Counted from the first letter of the stretch, positions 13,231 to 25,829 are shown. The stretch: DNA of 64,000 nucleotides from Lumbricus terrestris (GCA_949752735.1 OX457038.1:19249512-19313511), one strand, 5' to 3'. Program-made: numbers and translations. The notes: generated from the sequence alone by a model not told the origin.

Positions 13231-13381
13231 CAGGACTTTAAGTGTGGATGGACAGTCATGGACAGCGTCCATGCACTTATTTTATATCTGAGCGCAGTCC
13301 TGCCATTTATTTCGCCAGCACATAGATCTACTAGAAAGTTAAGGGGCGTCCTGGCACTTCCTGTTTACACTTTAAACGCTG
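13231..13381. mobile_element. Small hAT-like MITE, copy 2 of a two-copy family
   Basis: The left end is CAGGACTTTAAGTGTGG and the reverse-complemented right end is CAGCGTTTAAAGTGTAA. The flanks GTTTTAGT and GTTTAGTA are nearly duplicated. The interior block TCATGGACAGCGTCCATG is shared with 2432-2577. Confidence 0.6.
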
Positions 13382-14160
13382 GTTTAGTACATTAATACAC
13401 CAATGTCAGCAAAATAAAATTATTTGGAAAGTGCCTGCTTAGCAGTAGTAAGAAATGGCTTGCGGCAAGAAAATAATTTAGGCCTAAGATTTATCAGTTC
13501 CAGCTGCTTGCTTATGCTATTAATAATAATTTTCGTTCATCCAATGTGCCACACCCCCTCCCCCATTTTATCGCTAACTTTCTGGACAGACCTATTAAGG
13601 CAGTGCTCTCTTACTTCCGTCATCCCTATAGCCTTCCTTCTAAATGTAGCCTAAACTAATGCGTTCGCTTAAATTATGAAAACTGTTCAAATCAATAACT
13701 TCAACATTTTTTACAGTGTATTTCTTGTGCGCTATTTGTGTTGGTAGGAAAGACAGCAGTCGACGGAATGAAGCTGTCGACGGAATGAAGCTGTTGCGCC
13801 GTAATGCTGAGTATTCTGCGACTTTTTCATTTGTGTTTCGAAAGAAGATTTTGCATTAGAAGACTGGAGCTCAGCCAATAATTAAAATACAGAGTTAACC
13901 GACAAAAAATATCAGAGAAAATATTAACTAAGTCAATCATTGCACCTAATTTATCGTGACCACAGGATGTGTATTGCTTATGGTGGGGATAAGTGTAGCA
14001 AAGTTATACGCTGCGGGTCTTTATTTAATCTGAAGGCAGACCTAACCATTGCATTACCTGTGAGCTTTGATTCAGTTGTAGTTTCAGCTTAATGACATTG
14101 TGTGCGACAAAACTAGTACTGTTGCTATGACATTTTCGTTTCAAACATGATTAGCGAATT
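13382..14160. other. Non-coding stretch, nothing recognised
   Basis: One 16-bp direct duplication, GTCGACGGAATGAAGC at about 13759-13790. Nothing else recognised. Confidence 0.35.
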
Positions 14161-14162
14161 TA

Positions 14163-14229
14163 GCGTCCTCCTCCTCCTCCTTTATCCAGGCTTGGGACTG
14201 GCACTGTCAGAGTGCGAACAGTGCCAGTG

Positions 14230-14298
<69 letters not shown>

Positions 14299-14402
14299 GG
14301 TGTGGGTGGGTGTGGGTGGGTGTGGGTGGGTGTGGGTGGTGTGTATGTGACAACGTCGCCCTCCTTCTTTACAAAGGCTTGAGACTGGCCTTGCCTGGCA
14401 CT
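14163..14402 (+). repeat. Dispersed repeat copies flanking a (GT)n(GGGT)n microsatellite
   Basis: A full copy of the CTCCTTTATCCAGGCTTGGG-type repeat (14163-14235) abuts a GT tract (14231-14290) that changes into GGGT/GGTGT units to about 14340. A second, degenerate copy (CCTCCTTC, CTTGAGACTGGC) follows at 14355-14402. The arrangement suggests the microsatellite grew inside or next to the repeat. Confidence 0.75.
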
Positions 14403-15000
14403 AAACAGCGAACGTGCCATTGCCGAGTTAATTGCACAACTCCGCAGTGGCTTTCACAGCCGACTAAGTTTCCTTTGCCGCCTCTTTGTTTTGATCGCCA
14501 AATATATATCTATACGCCCTCGCTCGTTAATGGCTGTTATTTCCGTCAGAGGGAGGCGTCGACAAAACGGAACCTCCGCCGATAAACAGGAAATGATCAT
14601 GGAAGGTGCGAAGGTTACCCATCCTTTTCGTTGAAGATCACTTCCGGTCAGACAGCAGAGGCAAGGTGTCGCCACAGTAGTTCGGCTGATGACGCGCTCG
14701 ATGATGAATAGTCCTTCTTGACGTCGGCTTCAGACTAATTAAGCAAACAACAGGAACAAACGGAAGTTCCTGTGTTGCTATAAAATTAAATCCAGTGAAT
14801 ATGTGCAGCCTACTTTCAGTGGCTAAACTAGGTAACCTGCTGTAAATTTGGTAAATCGATTCATCAGCCTACGCAATGACCCTCATGAACACGACTTCTA
14901 GACATAATTATTTAAATATTTTGTTGGCCAGCGTGAATCTCATATTTAATCCATTGCTGTAGTCAATCTCGTTTAAGACGGATTTATCACCATTTTACCA
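14403..15000. other. Non-coding stretch, nothing recognised
   Basis: No recognisable gene or repeat. Confidence 0.3.
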
Positions 15001-15055
15001 TTACCATTATCGTCATTATCATTATCGTCATCATCATTATCATCATCATTGTAAA
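15000..15055 (+). repeat. (ATC/ATT)n degenerate trinucleotide repeat
   Basis: Interrupted CATTAT/CATCAT units over about 55 bp. Confidence 0.75.
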
Positions 15056-15465
15056 CCATTAAATGAATCATTAAAATCAATTTTAAAGTGTTAACTATAT
15101 TTGTACAGTGCAGCATTAAATTTTTTAGCAATAGAAGAAATGATGATGTGTAGCAAATGCCGTTTAGCCCTTTACCCGTTCATTTTTAAATTTTAAGTCC
15201 GTTTTCAGCGGATATTCTCGAGGCAAACGGGTAGGCCTAAAAGATTAAATGCGCTTAAGCAGCAGCTGCCAATAACATGACACAAACACATCAAGAGTCT
15301 TAAACGTCTTTCGAAAGCGCTCGATGATGACTCAGCATCCCTCGTCACAAGATGCGAGACAAGCAAATAATTCACGCAAGAATGGGCATTAGCCTACATG
15401 TATATAATTGCCTCAGTTGTCCTAGAAGGGGAACATGGTCGAGGCTACAGAAAACGTGTTGCCTA

Positions 15466-15530
15466 TGATGCATGGAATATGATGCATGGCATATGATGCA
15501 TGGCCTATGATGCATGGCATATGATGCACT
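15466..15530 (+). repeat. 14-bp tandem repeat, about 4.7 copies
   Basis: The unit TGATGCATGGMMTA repeats with period 14. Each unit contains the palindrome ATGCAT. Confidence 0.9.
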
Positions 15531-16860
15531 TCGGTCTACATTTATGGCGAGTAATGGGTTCAAGTATAGCCTAGGTGGAAGAGTGAGAACATACTTGACC
15601 AAAGATCGATGGTCATGATATGTCAGATGTAGGTGATTAATGGCATTTTGGTTATAGGCATATTATAGGAACGGCTCAACAGTGCATGGACTTGTTTTCT
15701 TACGAGAATCTTAATCAGTATCGGGAACTATAAACATAAAATTAAAGTATCGTTCGATGATAGGCCTACTATATAGGCCTAATGCCAATTTAAAGCAAAT
15801 AAATTCTCGAATCGCAATGTGAGCATTATTGCAAAAATGTTCAAATGCATCGAACATCGACATAGGTCCTAATGCCTTTTATTCTCAATGTCCCAAAACG
15901 CTACCTGTGCCGGTTCGCTCAAAAGAATGACGCAAAAAGGTGACAAAACAAAATTGTAACAGAACCAGAGAGAGACAAAACAAGAGAGTGATATAAAAAC
16001 CGTATCAACCGAAAAAAAGATTAAAACGAGTAATAGAACATAGTTGATTAAATTTTCATTTGAAGAAGTGCAAAAGATTATAGTTCACTATTAATGATCA
16101 TTGATAATTTGCTACCTGGTACTTATTTTCATCTTCAAGTCTGCAGTAACTTTAGCTGACAGGGATAGTTGATAGGCTACTGTGCGGAATCCCGCGAAGG
16201 TACATACATGTACACATTCAGCGAGAGGGGCAATACCATACCTTCTATGTCTTCAGAAAACAGTACTCTTGTAGTGATCCTTTCCTCCCTCCCTTTAAAT
16301 ATGCTCTTCTTTCGTTTTTTGCTCTAATGTTTCCAGCATTCCGCCTTTTCGCCTCTTCATCTATATGCTTTTAGGATTTCCTTTATCATTGAAAAAACAT
16401 TGCGACTTCTGGGAAATCTCTTGCCCGGTCAATCGCACAACTGAGTTATTCCAGGAGAAACGACGACCAGACAATTTTAACAGTAGACAAGAAGCTTTCC
16501 GCTTCTTTCCTTGTCATCAGTCTTGATGTACAATAACCAGAGACAATAGACCAACAACACTAAATCTATACCATGTATCAATTTTAAATAGGCTTATATA
16601 TATGCATATGTACATTGTGTAGGTCTTGCAGTGTAGGCTATATTACATATATATTAGGCCTATATATGTAACAATGCTGCTTCAGTCCTTCGTTATTGGT
16701 GATATTTGTTGCTATTATCAAAATTGTTCAGTGATTTTTCACTATTTGTTACGTCGCTTTTTCTTTAGTCTATATATCACTCTTATGATGATAATGATAA
16801 GAATAATAATAGAAAACATTTGTTAGCAAATATATTATCTGGGATATTATAGTGGTTCAC
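15531..16860. other. Non-coding stretch, nothing recognised
   Basis: AT-rich with several TAGGCCTA palindromes (for example 15761 and 15774) and no recognised gene. Confidence 0.35.
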
Positions 16861-16864
16861 ACTT

Positions 16865-17285
16865 GTGCTGCTTCAAACCTGTCTCAGATCTGTAGCTATT
16901 TCGGCAGGTTTTGCAGCTGAACAGACTGCTGTTCATAAGTCTGCCAAATATGCATTGCTGCCTGCAACCCACATGTTTGTTCCTGTTGCTTTTGAAACCC
17001 TTGGACCTATAAACGCTGAAGGGGCAGAATTTCTCTCTGAGCTGGGACGTCGCATTTCAGCAGTCTCTGGAGATCACCGTGAACCGAAATTTCTGTTCCA
17101 ACGTCTTTCCATCTGTGTTGCACGTCACAATGCCATTGCATTCAGATGCACATTTCAGGATGGTTGTGAAACCTGGGACGAGGTCTGATTTCTCGGAGAT
17201 TTAGTTTTTACTCCTAAAGTAATTTTTAGAAATCCTGAGAGATCATTTATCCCTCGGGTTAAAAAATAATGATAATAATAATTTC
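16865..17285 (+). mobile_element. C-terminal pol fragment and 3' tail of a non-LTR retrotransposon
   Basis: An open frame to the stop at 17188 contains HKSAKYALLPATHMFVPVAF, then ETLGPINAEG, LSELGRRISAVSGD and FLFQRLSICVARHNA. I recall this block (a KYA..ATH.FVPVA.ET.G segment followed by LGRR...SGD and QRLS) from the extreme C-terminus of many invertebrate LINE-type reverse transcriptase proteins; the exact clade is uncertain. Upstream RT motifs are absent, so the copy is 5'-truncated. After the stop a short 3' UTR ends in an ATAATGATAATAATA tail at about 17268-17285, consistent with a LINE 3' end. An alternative is a captured C-terminal domain in a host gene, but no splice sites support that. 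Confidence 0.65.
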
Positions 17286-18635
17286 CTTTCCGGTTGACAG
17301 ACCGTAACCTGTTACAGTACAGTTATCATTATGCAATGAAACAATTGGCAAGAAGACAAATCACAAATCGCAAATGTTAACTATACTTACAGAACAGACG
17401 GCCTGCAATACACGGCGCTAAAAGCATTTTACAAAGCACATAATATTATAAGCCTATCCTACAGGGGCTTGAGGAATCCAACTCGAGTCTGATTATCTCC
17501 ATGCCAGTGTGTTATCCAATGCGCCCCCGTCTCCCCCCCGTGATGCTCCTCCAATGATGCTAGCCCCTATCATGCTATAATGCTTACTGGTGAACGCGGT
17601 CAATAACATGCAGATAATTATAATTGTCCTGCAAACGCACCTGCTTTTACTGTCACAAAGCATCTTGTGGTCTGTTTTTCCAGAACTTCAGCCATATAGC
17701 AGAAGTATTGATGGTTGTTGAAGTACTTCTTTGGCTTAAGTACAAGCAGACCAAAAATAGCAGCACCTAGCGGGAGACATTTCGGATATGGCGCAATATA
17801 ATGAAGTCATGCTCCATTATACACGACATGCATATTTTATAGGACCTCCCCATGCCCTGTAATTATAGTTGTGAGCTAAGGCCATGTCAGCAACAACAGA
17901 TCCTATGAGACGTTATTCTCTTTGTTTAAGCTACATCTCGCGACGCCTTTGTACAGGATAAAAATGGCGCGTTGCATATTAAATATGATTACTTTACAAG
18001 AACTTGTGTCACCGACTTATATACTGACCGTAAACGGGAACGTACAATAACGTGACGCCCATCCAGAACAATCAAAACAATGTTGATCAAATGACAGATG
18101 ATTTTTCTCAATTCCATAAAAGTACACACTACTTCAGTGGAAAATAATGCGATTACATTTTGGTTTGTTTACCATGAAGGTTCACAGTACATAGACGCAG
18201 CTGAATTTTATCCTCATTGAAGTTTTCGCTCCGAATTAGCAGCTGCCCATTTGCCTATAACCGGATCCCATTAAATGTTATTTGCCTCCACCCACAATGT
18301 TGACCTTTCCTTTGCTCTATTATTACCGTCCGCTGATAGGAGACTCCTTCCGTTAATTAGATATCCACAAATGTGCGCCGCAAGAGAGCGAATGGAAGGA
18401 ATCCAACCGCTTTGTCAAAATAATAATGATGACAGCAGATGAAAATATACCATGAGGATAATTGGATCCATTATGGCATTGGCGCTATAGATGCCAAAAC
18501 GCCAGACGTAATAAAATATAATCTGAGAAAAATGAATGCTATTTGCAGCAGAGAATTCTTGAGAATGTCAAAACAGTTTCTTCATTGGAGACAGATAAAG
18601 CAGTGTTTTGTGAATGTCAAATAGTAGTCGCAAGA
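17286..18635. other. Non-coding stretch, nothing recognised
   Basis: A 61-residue open frame at 18439-18624 is unrecognised and isolated. Nothing else noted. Confidence 0.3.
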
Positions 18636-18639
18636 GTAT

Positions 18640-18722
18640 AGCCTCCAATTTTCTAAAGTGCTCGTCTAAATCTAAGCAGAGGCTGAGAGAGCACCAGTTT
18701 ATTCACGAGCATTGAGTCGTAT
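18640..18722 (-). mobile_element. Diverged LINE/SINE 3'-end fragment
   Basis: The segment from CCAATTTTCTAAAGTGCTCG to GCACCAGTTTATTCACGAGC closely parallels 43022-43085 (TTTCTAAAGCGCC, then GAGCACCAGCTTATTCACGA) and 49465-49530. It is a diverged form of the GCGCTATATAAAT-type 3' end seen at 6735. Confidence 0.5.
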
Positions 18723-20261
18723 TAGAGATTGACGTCCAACGTGGGTCCAAGTCCGACGTCCAGAGAGACTGAGAGACCTGAGAGAGAGACAAAAATGTTT
18801 TTAAAAAGGTAAAAAAAATCAAACGCCAGAGTTTCTTCTCCTCTCTTCCGTTAGACGGTGGCCGAGGACTTCTCCAAACAGTTCTGTCTGTTTTTTCCCA
18901 CGGCATCTCTTATGTACCCTGCACTCTTAGATCCCCCTTTCACATTGTTCATCCAAGCTTTCGCTTGTCTTCCTCTGCGTCTTGTTCGTATCAAGTCACT
19001 TCAAACGCCAGAGTAGCAGGCCTACTTTACAAAAACTACTTTCTTGCGATGGACTATGTCCAAGAAATAGTCGTGGCACGAGCCGCAATATTTTTTGGAA
19101 ATTACTTCTGTAAAATAATAGGGAATGAATGGTGCAGCATCAAATGCATCACAAAATTCACATTGAAGAGAAAAATGTCAACAAAATAGGTTGCATGCGT
19201 TGGCGAGTAAAGACGCAAATCACTGTAATGATCGCTGCATTAAAAAATGTTCATAACATCAGACGCACAAAATGGAAGATGACAACCGTTTTGCTGCAGA
19301 TAGCAGAACCGTGTATCTCCGTCTTATGTTGTCACGCAACAAAGTCATCGTATGTCTATGGAAGCATGGATACGTATTCGTTCTGTCTACCAAGGGAATA
19401 TTCCGGACACAGGAACACATGAATTGATTCGGAATAGGAAGCTAGAAACGAAACAAATAAGGAGGATAAATGCGCTAAATCAACTATCAAACGAGGTAGA
19501 CTTACAAAGAAATAACGAAAATAGATGAAAGGTTGGTAAACTGTTAGAAAACAATTAAGGAAATAAGAGAGGTGACAGAAAGAATGAGGAAAAAATATAT
19601 ATATTTATGTATGTATACATGTATATATTAGGGAAAGAACGGGGTAAAACGAAACAATGAATAAATAATTGTTAAAGTTGACAAAAAAGAGAGTAAGGAA
19701 AAGAACGAAAAGAAATGAAATGACAGGTGAATATAGAAAGGATAAGAAAAAATAAGAAGAAGTCGGTGAAGAAGACAGAAAGAGGGAGCGAATAAATGAA
19801 GGAATCGCGACCAATGACAGTCCTTCGATTCGGCAATGATTTGTCTTCAGTCATGAGATCTGATGTTCTGTGCTCATGCGCCGCTGACATCTGTGGCAGC
19901 TGACTGTCTTCTTGACAATGACAGCAGCACTAATTTGTTAAGCGAAATCCTCTACGTCAGCTGTACCCTGCAGTCTCTAAGATGACCTCGTGTACGAACT
20001 GCGTCCAGACGGCATCAATTTTCCCTGGCTCCGAAGGACACAAAAAAGTCAGTTACTGCGATTACTGTAGGCCTACGTTGTGTAGAAAGACAGCTATTAA
20101 CTCCATCATAATTAATAGAATCAGCACCTCCAAACAATCTAAGTCTAACAGGCTTTAACAACAACTGTTAAATCACGGAATTAGTATACCATCTGACTAA
20201 CGACAACGATGCGAATAGCATTCGGCCATATTGATCCTATCTTGAAATTCTGGTTTCCAGG
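18723..20261. other. Non-coding stretch, nothing recognised
   Basis: Purine-rich low-complexity DNA at 19480-19800. No recognised gene. Confidence 0.35.
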
Positions 20262-20663
20262 CATGGGCGGAGACTCAGAGGGACAGGGTGCAGTCCCCCT
20301 CAATGTTTGTGATGGGGGACCGTCCATGCATTTGTCCCCCAATACTTAAGCAACTTAAGCCTTAGGACATGCATGCTTAATTGGTGAATGGATCTATACT
20401 GATAACATTATATAAGAAGAGATCTTCGTGCAAATGACCAAACGACTAAAAAAGTAATCAGCTATTTTGGCAGGGAAAAATGGTATATTTTCAGGAAATT
20501 TCGGCAACTGACTAAAAAAGGTCGTCAGAAAATGTCGTCGATGAAAATGGAGAATGTTGCTGGTCGGTGACACAGCACGTCCATCCAAAATGTCACGCCT
20601 CGACGATCATCCTTCGGCCGCTCGTTCGTCCCACTCAACTTCTAGACCAAGTCTCCGCCTATG
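20262..20663. mobile_element. hAT-like MITE with perfect 8-bp TSD
   Basis: The left end CATGGGCGGAGACTCAG pairs with the reverse-complemented right end CATAGGCGGAGACTTGG. The 402-bp element is bracketed by TTTCCAGG at 20254-20261 and again at 20664-20671, a perfect 8-bp TSD typical of hAT transposition. The interior has a block GACTAAAAAAGGTCGTCAG related to the palindromic module in the 12375 element, and a GTCCCCCTCA/GGGGGACCGTCC block shared in opposite orientation with 45487-45838. Confidence 0.9.
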
Positions 20664-21365
20664 TTTCCAGGAACTGCCTTTTGTAGCGCATATTGCGTCC
20701 GGTCAACGAGATTCCGAAATAAACAAATATCCTCTTCTTCACCAGTCGCAGACTCGCAGGTCGTCATTCGTCTGCTGCTGTATATTCCGTAATTGCTGAC
20801 ATCCTCCACACAACGCATTTACATACATGAGCATGCAGATATACTATATATATATACATATATATATATACAATAATACATATATAATATACTCTGATTC
20901 ATACGGTGCCGATCTTGTGCTATTCAGTAACGGTAGCCTACATCCAAAGAGAAGCATCGAACAGACATAGGTGGAAAGACATACGCGAGACAGAACGAAA
21001 TTGAGCTAATAATTAGGCCTATTATGTGAACTTTTTGACTAATAATTAAGACATCGAATGACAGGGAAAGAGAAGTCTGAAAACCAAAGTGAACAGAAAA
21101 AGACGAGACACGTGCAGACCTATTATTTACACTACGCTATATATACTAACTATGTAGCCAACGCCGACTCCATGGATATATAGGCCTATATAGTAGGAAC
21201 AGAATGTCAAGAGAGAGAACGTGCAGACTGCAGATACAACGGCACAGCCTCTGTGACATAGGTACACAAACAGTACGAAACGAACGCACACATTGCACAA
21301 AGCCGATTGGCGGCGGCGGCATTTGCAGTTTAACGTCACTGTGTGGTAACAAAGACCATTAGCGA
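20664..21365. other. Non-coding stretch with short (AT)n tracts
   Basis: A TATA-rich run lies at about 20842-20890. No gene recognised. Confidence 0.35.
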
Positions 21366-21430
21366 CGCCCTCCTCCTTTATCCAGACTTGGGACTGGCAC
21401 TGCCAGAGTGCAACCAGTGGCGGAGTTAAG
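21366..21430 (+). repeat. Dispersed GGGACTGGCACTG repeat
   Basis: It reads GCCCTCCTCCTTTATCCAGA, then CTTGGGACTGGCACTGCCAG, and is the clearest match to the copy at 14163. It is followed by CAGTGGCGGAG, which resembles a stray hAT terminus without an identified partner. Confidence 0.6.
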
Positions 21431-21934
21431 CAGATTGGCGTTTTCTGAAAGCAATATGGTCTAGCTATTTTTTTAAATTATTGCCAGAATAGGTCATAGT
21501 TTTGAATCTGGTTATTTTCATGGAATTGGTGATAACCTACAAGAAGTAAGGTAAGCTTCATTGCCATGGTCTAAATTAACCAGACAAGTAGTCGGAAGAC
21601 AGAGGGTTTACAAAACAGACATCTAGACACAATGGTAAGGGCTTTGAGGCACACAATCAGCTAATTATATTGAACGAGCTGTAGGACATACGCACACAAT
21701 ATGTAGAGGGGGGAGACAATATTTATAGAGCAGGACAAAAGGTCCAAATATAGCCTAATTGATACATGGGTTGACAGAGACTTGTTCCACGTGCAAGCGA
21801 GAGAGGAAAAATCCAATCGGACAAATAGCGTGTTCGATGACACAATCAACGTAATTGCAGTTACATGTATGTGGCGCCTGATTTTTCCTTTGTAACAAGC
21901 GACCATAATTATACAGAACAGTCAATGTATGACT
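21431..21934. other. Non-coding stretch, nothing recognised
   Basis: No recognised gene or repeat. Confidence 0.3.
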
Positions 21935-22480
21935 GCATTTTTCATTCGTGAATTTCCATAGCGTCTTTGCAAGGCGACTACTCAGAGGTGATCCCGACTA
22001 GAAACTCTTCAGTAGGAGTCTAAGAAAACAGGTATGGCTCCTCCATGTGAACCCATTTCAGACCACTGGGCCGACCACGGAAAAGTCTCGATTCTGCGCA
22101 GTTGAAGTTCGTGCAAATGGAACCAAGAGCACCCTCTTCTGTGTTGGAGGGGCGGTGACCTTGTGCTTTCTCGTCGTACATCCCTGAAAATCACGATCTG
22201 AAGTTTACAACCGAAACTATCGAGCAAGTGGAGCGAATATAATATGCGAGGCAAAAGTACTCCGGAATCCTGAGCCCAGGCGAAATTCTTTCTTGCTTTT
22301 CTCTCTGTATTTTGAACTCTTTTTAATTTTTGGCAGGATTTCTGCATTGGTCTGGTGCTGCATGGAGGTTCTGGTTCCCATGTAGCATATCAGTGGGGTC
22401 CTGCTGCCCCACCTCTGTTCCAAAGACGAACTGCTCCCCAATCGGCAATAGAGCCGGTGTGGAGTCTTTTCGTGCAACTT
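21935..22480 (-). pseudogene. Degenerate L2/CR1-like LINE 3' fragment
   Basis: On the minus strand, split over frames, one can read KLKRVQNTE.KARKNFAWAQ and SLHLL, and in another frame RDFSVVGPVV followed by a stop, then NGF. These correspond to the L.RVQN.AARL, LHWLP and FSV.GP..WN.LP blocks of the LINE C-terminus (compare 6735-7425). The minus-strand 3' end, with GATCACCTCTGAGTAGTCGC and AAGACGCTATGGAAAT, matches the common tail. Frameshifts and an in-frame stop mark it as dead. Confidence 0.65.
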
Positions 22481-22915
22481 ATTCTCTCATGGCTTATCAA
22501 AGACAAGTTTTAGATCTATCAGTTTAGACAAAACGATACAAAAATATTTAATAATAACTGAACGTTTTAGCTGCATACTGAGTCCGAAAAAGTCTCATAT
22601 CCTACACGGTTTCGTTAAGATACACTCATTGCTTACAGTTTCATAACAGCACAGGTCAAAAATTAACTGCTGGCAAAACGCCATACATACATGTACATGT
22701 AGGTCGTCGGTCGACTCATTGTTCTTACGAAAGCATATATCCCACCTGTTCAGTGTTTGCTCAATGAATAGACACCTGCAGTGTGTACATAAAATGCGCA
22801 CAGTCATTTTTGTTTTGATTTCTATAGCAAATAATTAATCACCTATTCTACAGTCTTCAATCTGCATCAGCGAATGTAAGTTAAGGCGATCATATATGTA
22901 ACGTTAAGCGACATC
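22481..22915. other. Non-coding stretch, nothing recognised
   Basis: No recognised feature. Confidence 0.3.
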
Positions 22916-23136
22916 AGGTCAGATCGGGTCAGGTTATGTCACGTCATTTTGGGTCAGGTCAGATTAGATGCAATCTTTTGAAAAGGTCTACGACTCAACA
23001 TAGAAGGTATCACTCGACGGACAGTTTTAGCTTAAAATGGGAGAATCCTCGCAATTCTGTTGGCCTCAGAATCACGTCAGATTGTTAAAGGTCAGATAAT
23101 GAAGAACAAGGTCAGGTAATGACAGACCAAGTAACG
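22916..23136 (+). repeat. Interrupted GGTCA-rich repeats
   Basis: Clusters of GGTCAG/GGTCA occur at 22916-22970 and 23089-23120. They could be read as nuclear-receptor half sites, but irregular spacing makes simple sequence more likely. Confidence 0.4.
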
Positions 23137-24255
23137 CAGTGATTCCCAACCTTTTTTGGCTTGCGGCGCACTAAGAAATAACAAAAATTTTCGCGGCACA
23201 CTTTATATTAGGCCTAATTAGGCCTACCATTTTTATCTATTTGTCACTATTATTTACTAATAGTCGAATTTTAATGTTCTCATTGTCCAATAATACTCTA
23301 GTGAGTCTAGTCAGACAGCAGATCAAATTGAAACGAAACTCCAGAGACGACAATCATAGGCTACTCGCCGGTGGCGTAACCAAGGCGGTTTCGGGGTTAA
23401 ACCCCTCCCATTGGCCTAGGAACAAAAGTTTTTTTAAGGTTATTTATATATCCACTTAAATAAGAAAAAAACAAAACAATTGCTTGTAGTAACAATTGCT
23501 TTTCTTACTTTATTTCCTTTGCTAATTTATTCCCTTTTTATTTTCTGTAATACTGTTGGGTTGGTTTCAGAAAGGGTATCCGGCCAGGCAAAAAAGCCCA
23601 ACTCCGCCCATGAAAAATTCCTGGCTACGCCACTGCTACTCGCATTTCATCGTTGATTCTAAGAAGTCTCTCCCTCTTTTCACACTTGATTTCAGTTAAA
23701 GCTGAAAATCTAAATTCACAAAACCACGAAGATGCAAATGGCAAAAGAATTTCACTGCTCTTGAACTGACAGAAGGATATGATTTCTGGATGGAAAGCCA
23801 AACCTCATCCAAACTCTTTTAGGACTGATAAAATTTGTCATTTCGTAAATCAATGAGCTGAGTTCTTCACCCTCGGTTATAAGATTTTTTGTTTCACCAA
23901 TTACAAATGGACTGATTGATTAAACAGTATAAATTGCAAGCGAAGGGAAGTATAATGCCGTACTGATGGTTGTAGGTTTATCAATGAATTTAGTATTTCA
24001 AGCGCAATTTTCTTCTTTGACTGAGATCCATTGACCATGGGAAAACAATCAAGACTTATTTGGAAATCTTAACCTGCTACATTGTGAGAGATTTAGACCA
24101 GCTGACTTAAGTTTTGATATTGCAGTGATGATGTTTTAGGATGTTTTGTTTGGAATCATTATTAATTAATACCATATTTGATTTTTTCCCGCGGCACACC
24201 TGCAAAAGTCTCGCGGCACACTAGTGTGCCGCGGCACACCGGTTGGGAATCACTG
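23137..24255. mobile_element. hAT transposon, non-autonomous, with perfect 8-bp TSD
   Basis: The left end CAGTGATTCCCAACC and the reverse-complemented right end CAGTGATTCCCAACC are identical 15-bp TIRs of classical hAT (CAGNGNTTCCCAACC) type. The subterminal GCGGCACAC motifs occur on both sides. AAGTAACG flanks the element at 23129-23136 and 24256-24263. The 1119-bp body contains no recognisable transposase; sequence around 23680-24170 may be decayed coding DNA. A second hAT-like element (23369-23635) has inserted into it. Confidence 0.95.
23369..23635. mobile_element. hAT-like MITE nested in the 23137 element
   Basis: Left end CGGTGGCGTAACCAAGG, reverse-complemented right end CAGTGGCGTAGCCAGG, 267 bp. 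CTACTCGC is directly repeated at 23361-23368 and 23636-23643, a perfect 8-bp TSD. The first bases of the left end (CGG against CAG) have probably mutated. The nesting shows it inserted after the host copy. Confidence 0.92.
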
Positions 24256-24263
24256 AAGTAACG

Positions 24264-25622
24264 TAAAGTAAACGTATATTCATGCATATTTATGCGCGCC
24301 AAGATGCGACTATCACCGTCAGTCGCGAGATCTCTTAATTTCTTCGACTGATGATGTATCATGCATGTACAATTGTAGATGTTGATCGGTAGAAACGCAG
24401 ACATGAAAATAGCAGAGCAACGAGGGAATCCTAAGAATGCGAGACTCGTTGGTCGGCAACAACGTGACCGCTTGACAAGACGAACTGGCAATCGACCATG
24501 CAGTTCCCAGTGCTACTACTATAGGGGAATGCGTTCAAAAGCTTTTCTAATAAATCTGAAAATTTTTCCGTTTCTTTTTGTCATGTTTGCACTGTTTTCG
24601 CTTCAAGTTTCTCTTCTCAGATTGTTTTCTTCCCAATAAAAACCTCGGTTTTTATTGAATCTCTCATATCACTGTGACTCTTGCTGCAATTAGGCATAAT
24701 TATTGTACATCAACCTAGACTGACCCATCAAACTAGAATCCAATGGATTTGAGTTGATAATTATTTATGCGTCGTCAGCGTATAGCGTATACGAGTCTTC
24801 AATGCCTGCAGCATTCGCAGCATTTTCACAGGAACGGAAATGCAGCATTATATAAATTTTTATTCCAGCGGTCATTTTTTTACTACGTAACATCATTAGA
24901 TTCCATAGATTCCATAGTGCAAAAAGACAGCTCTAATCAGATATAATGACTTCTGTAGCACAGCTTTCTAAATGTCCAAGACGTCAACCAAAATCCAATC
25001 GTAATCCATCAGAGAAGTAAGTAAGGTCGACATCAAATTGATCAGGAAACCCATAAGCCATGATAACAGGTTGAAAGAGAGTTAGATTTTAGTGTCATAA
25101 AATATTGAATTGAACAGCAAATTGTAAAGCTTCGGCCAGTCATCAACAGATGAGGGCTATTATTAGGATATTGAGCACGGCAACAGCGACGGGCGTAAAG
25201 GCTACAATGTCCTTGTTGAGCAGATAAAATGTAATTATGAGTCGGGTTAATGAGCGATATTACTTGACATCATTGACATTGACATGTGATGCCGCAGGCA
25301 AATCGCAGAGCTTTTATGAAGCACATCTAAAGTATCTAGGCTACTTTGTGCGGATTGAAGTCGCTCATTATTATGAGTTCAGACGGACAAGTAGCCTGGT
25401 CTGCCTGCAGCATTGGTTTGAATTCAGGGATAAATCAGAAAGCAAATGGCAGGTTGAATGGCAGGTTGAATGTCAAAAAATAAATTCCATCACCAGGTCC
25501 TACGACAGCGATAAAGCTTTCAAATGGCTTTATGCTAGAGTAGCATGGATACGAGGAAGAGTCTCAGATGAGATTTGCAAAGGAAGACAACTCCCGCGGC
25601 AAATCCATTCAGCTTAGGTTCC
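24264..25622. other. Non-coding stretch with one unrecognised 126-codon frame
   Basis: An ATG-initiated frame at 25237-25617 is long for this composition, but its residues suggest no known family and no promoter or splice structure is evident. It is probably chance. No other feature recognised. Confidence 0.25.
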
Positions 25623-25829
25623 TTTGGGAGCAGGGCCGGATTAAGGCATGTTCGACATGTTCGGCCGAACAGGGCCCCCACACTTTTAGGGGCCCCACAC
25701 ATGCAATAGGAATTTTTCATCATTGCTAATTATGATAGTAGATCTAAACTGAGTTCAAAATATATGAAAAATTGTCAAATTATTCAAAAATTAGTGACTT
25801 TAGCATTATGCAACTTTTGCACATGTGGG

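Noticed and set aside
22916..23136. Nuclear-receptor response element cluster (GGTCA repeats)
   Set aside because: Spacing and orientation are irregular; simple-sequence drift is more likely.
25237..25617. 126-codon ATG frame before the 25631 hAT element
   Set aside because: No family resemblance, no gene structure, and only marginally long for the composition.
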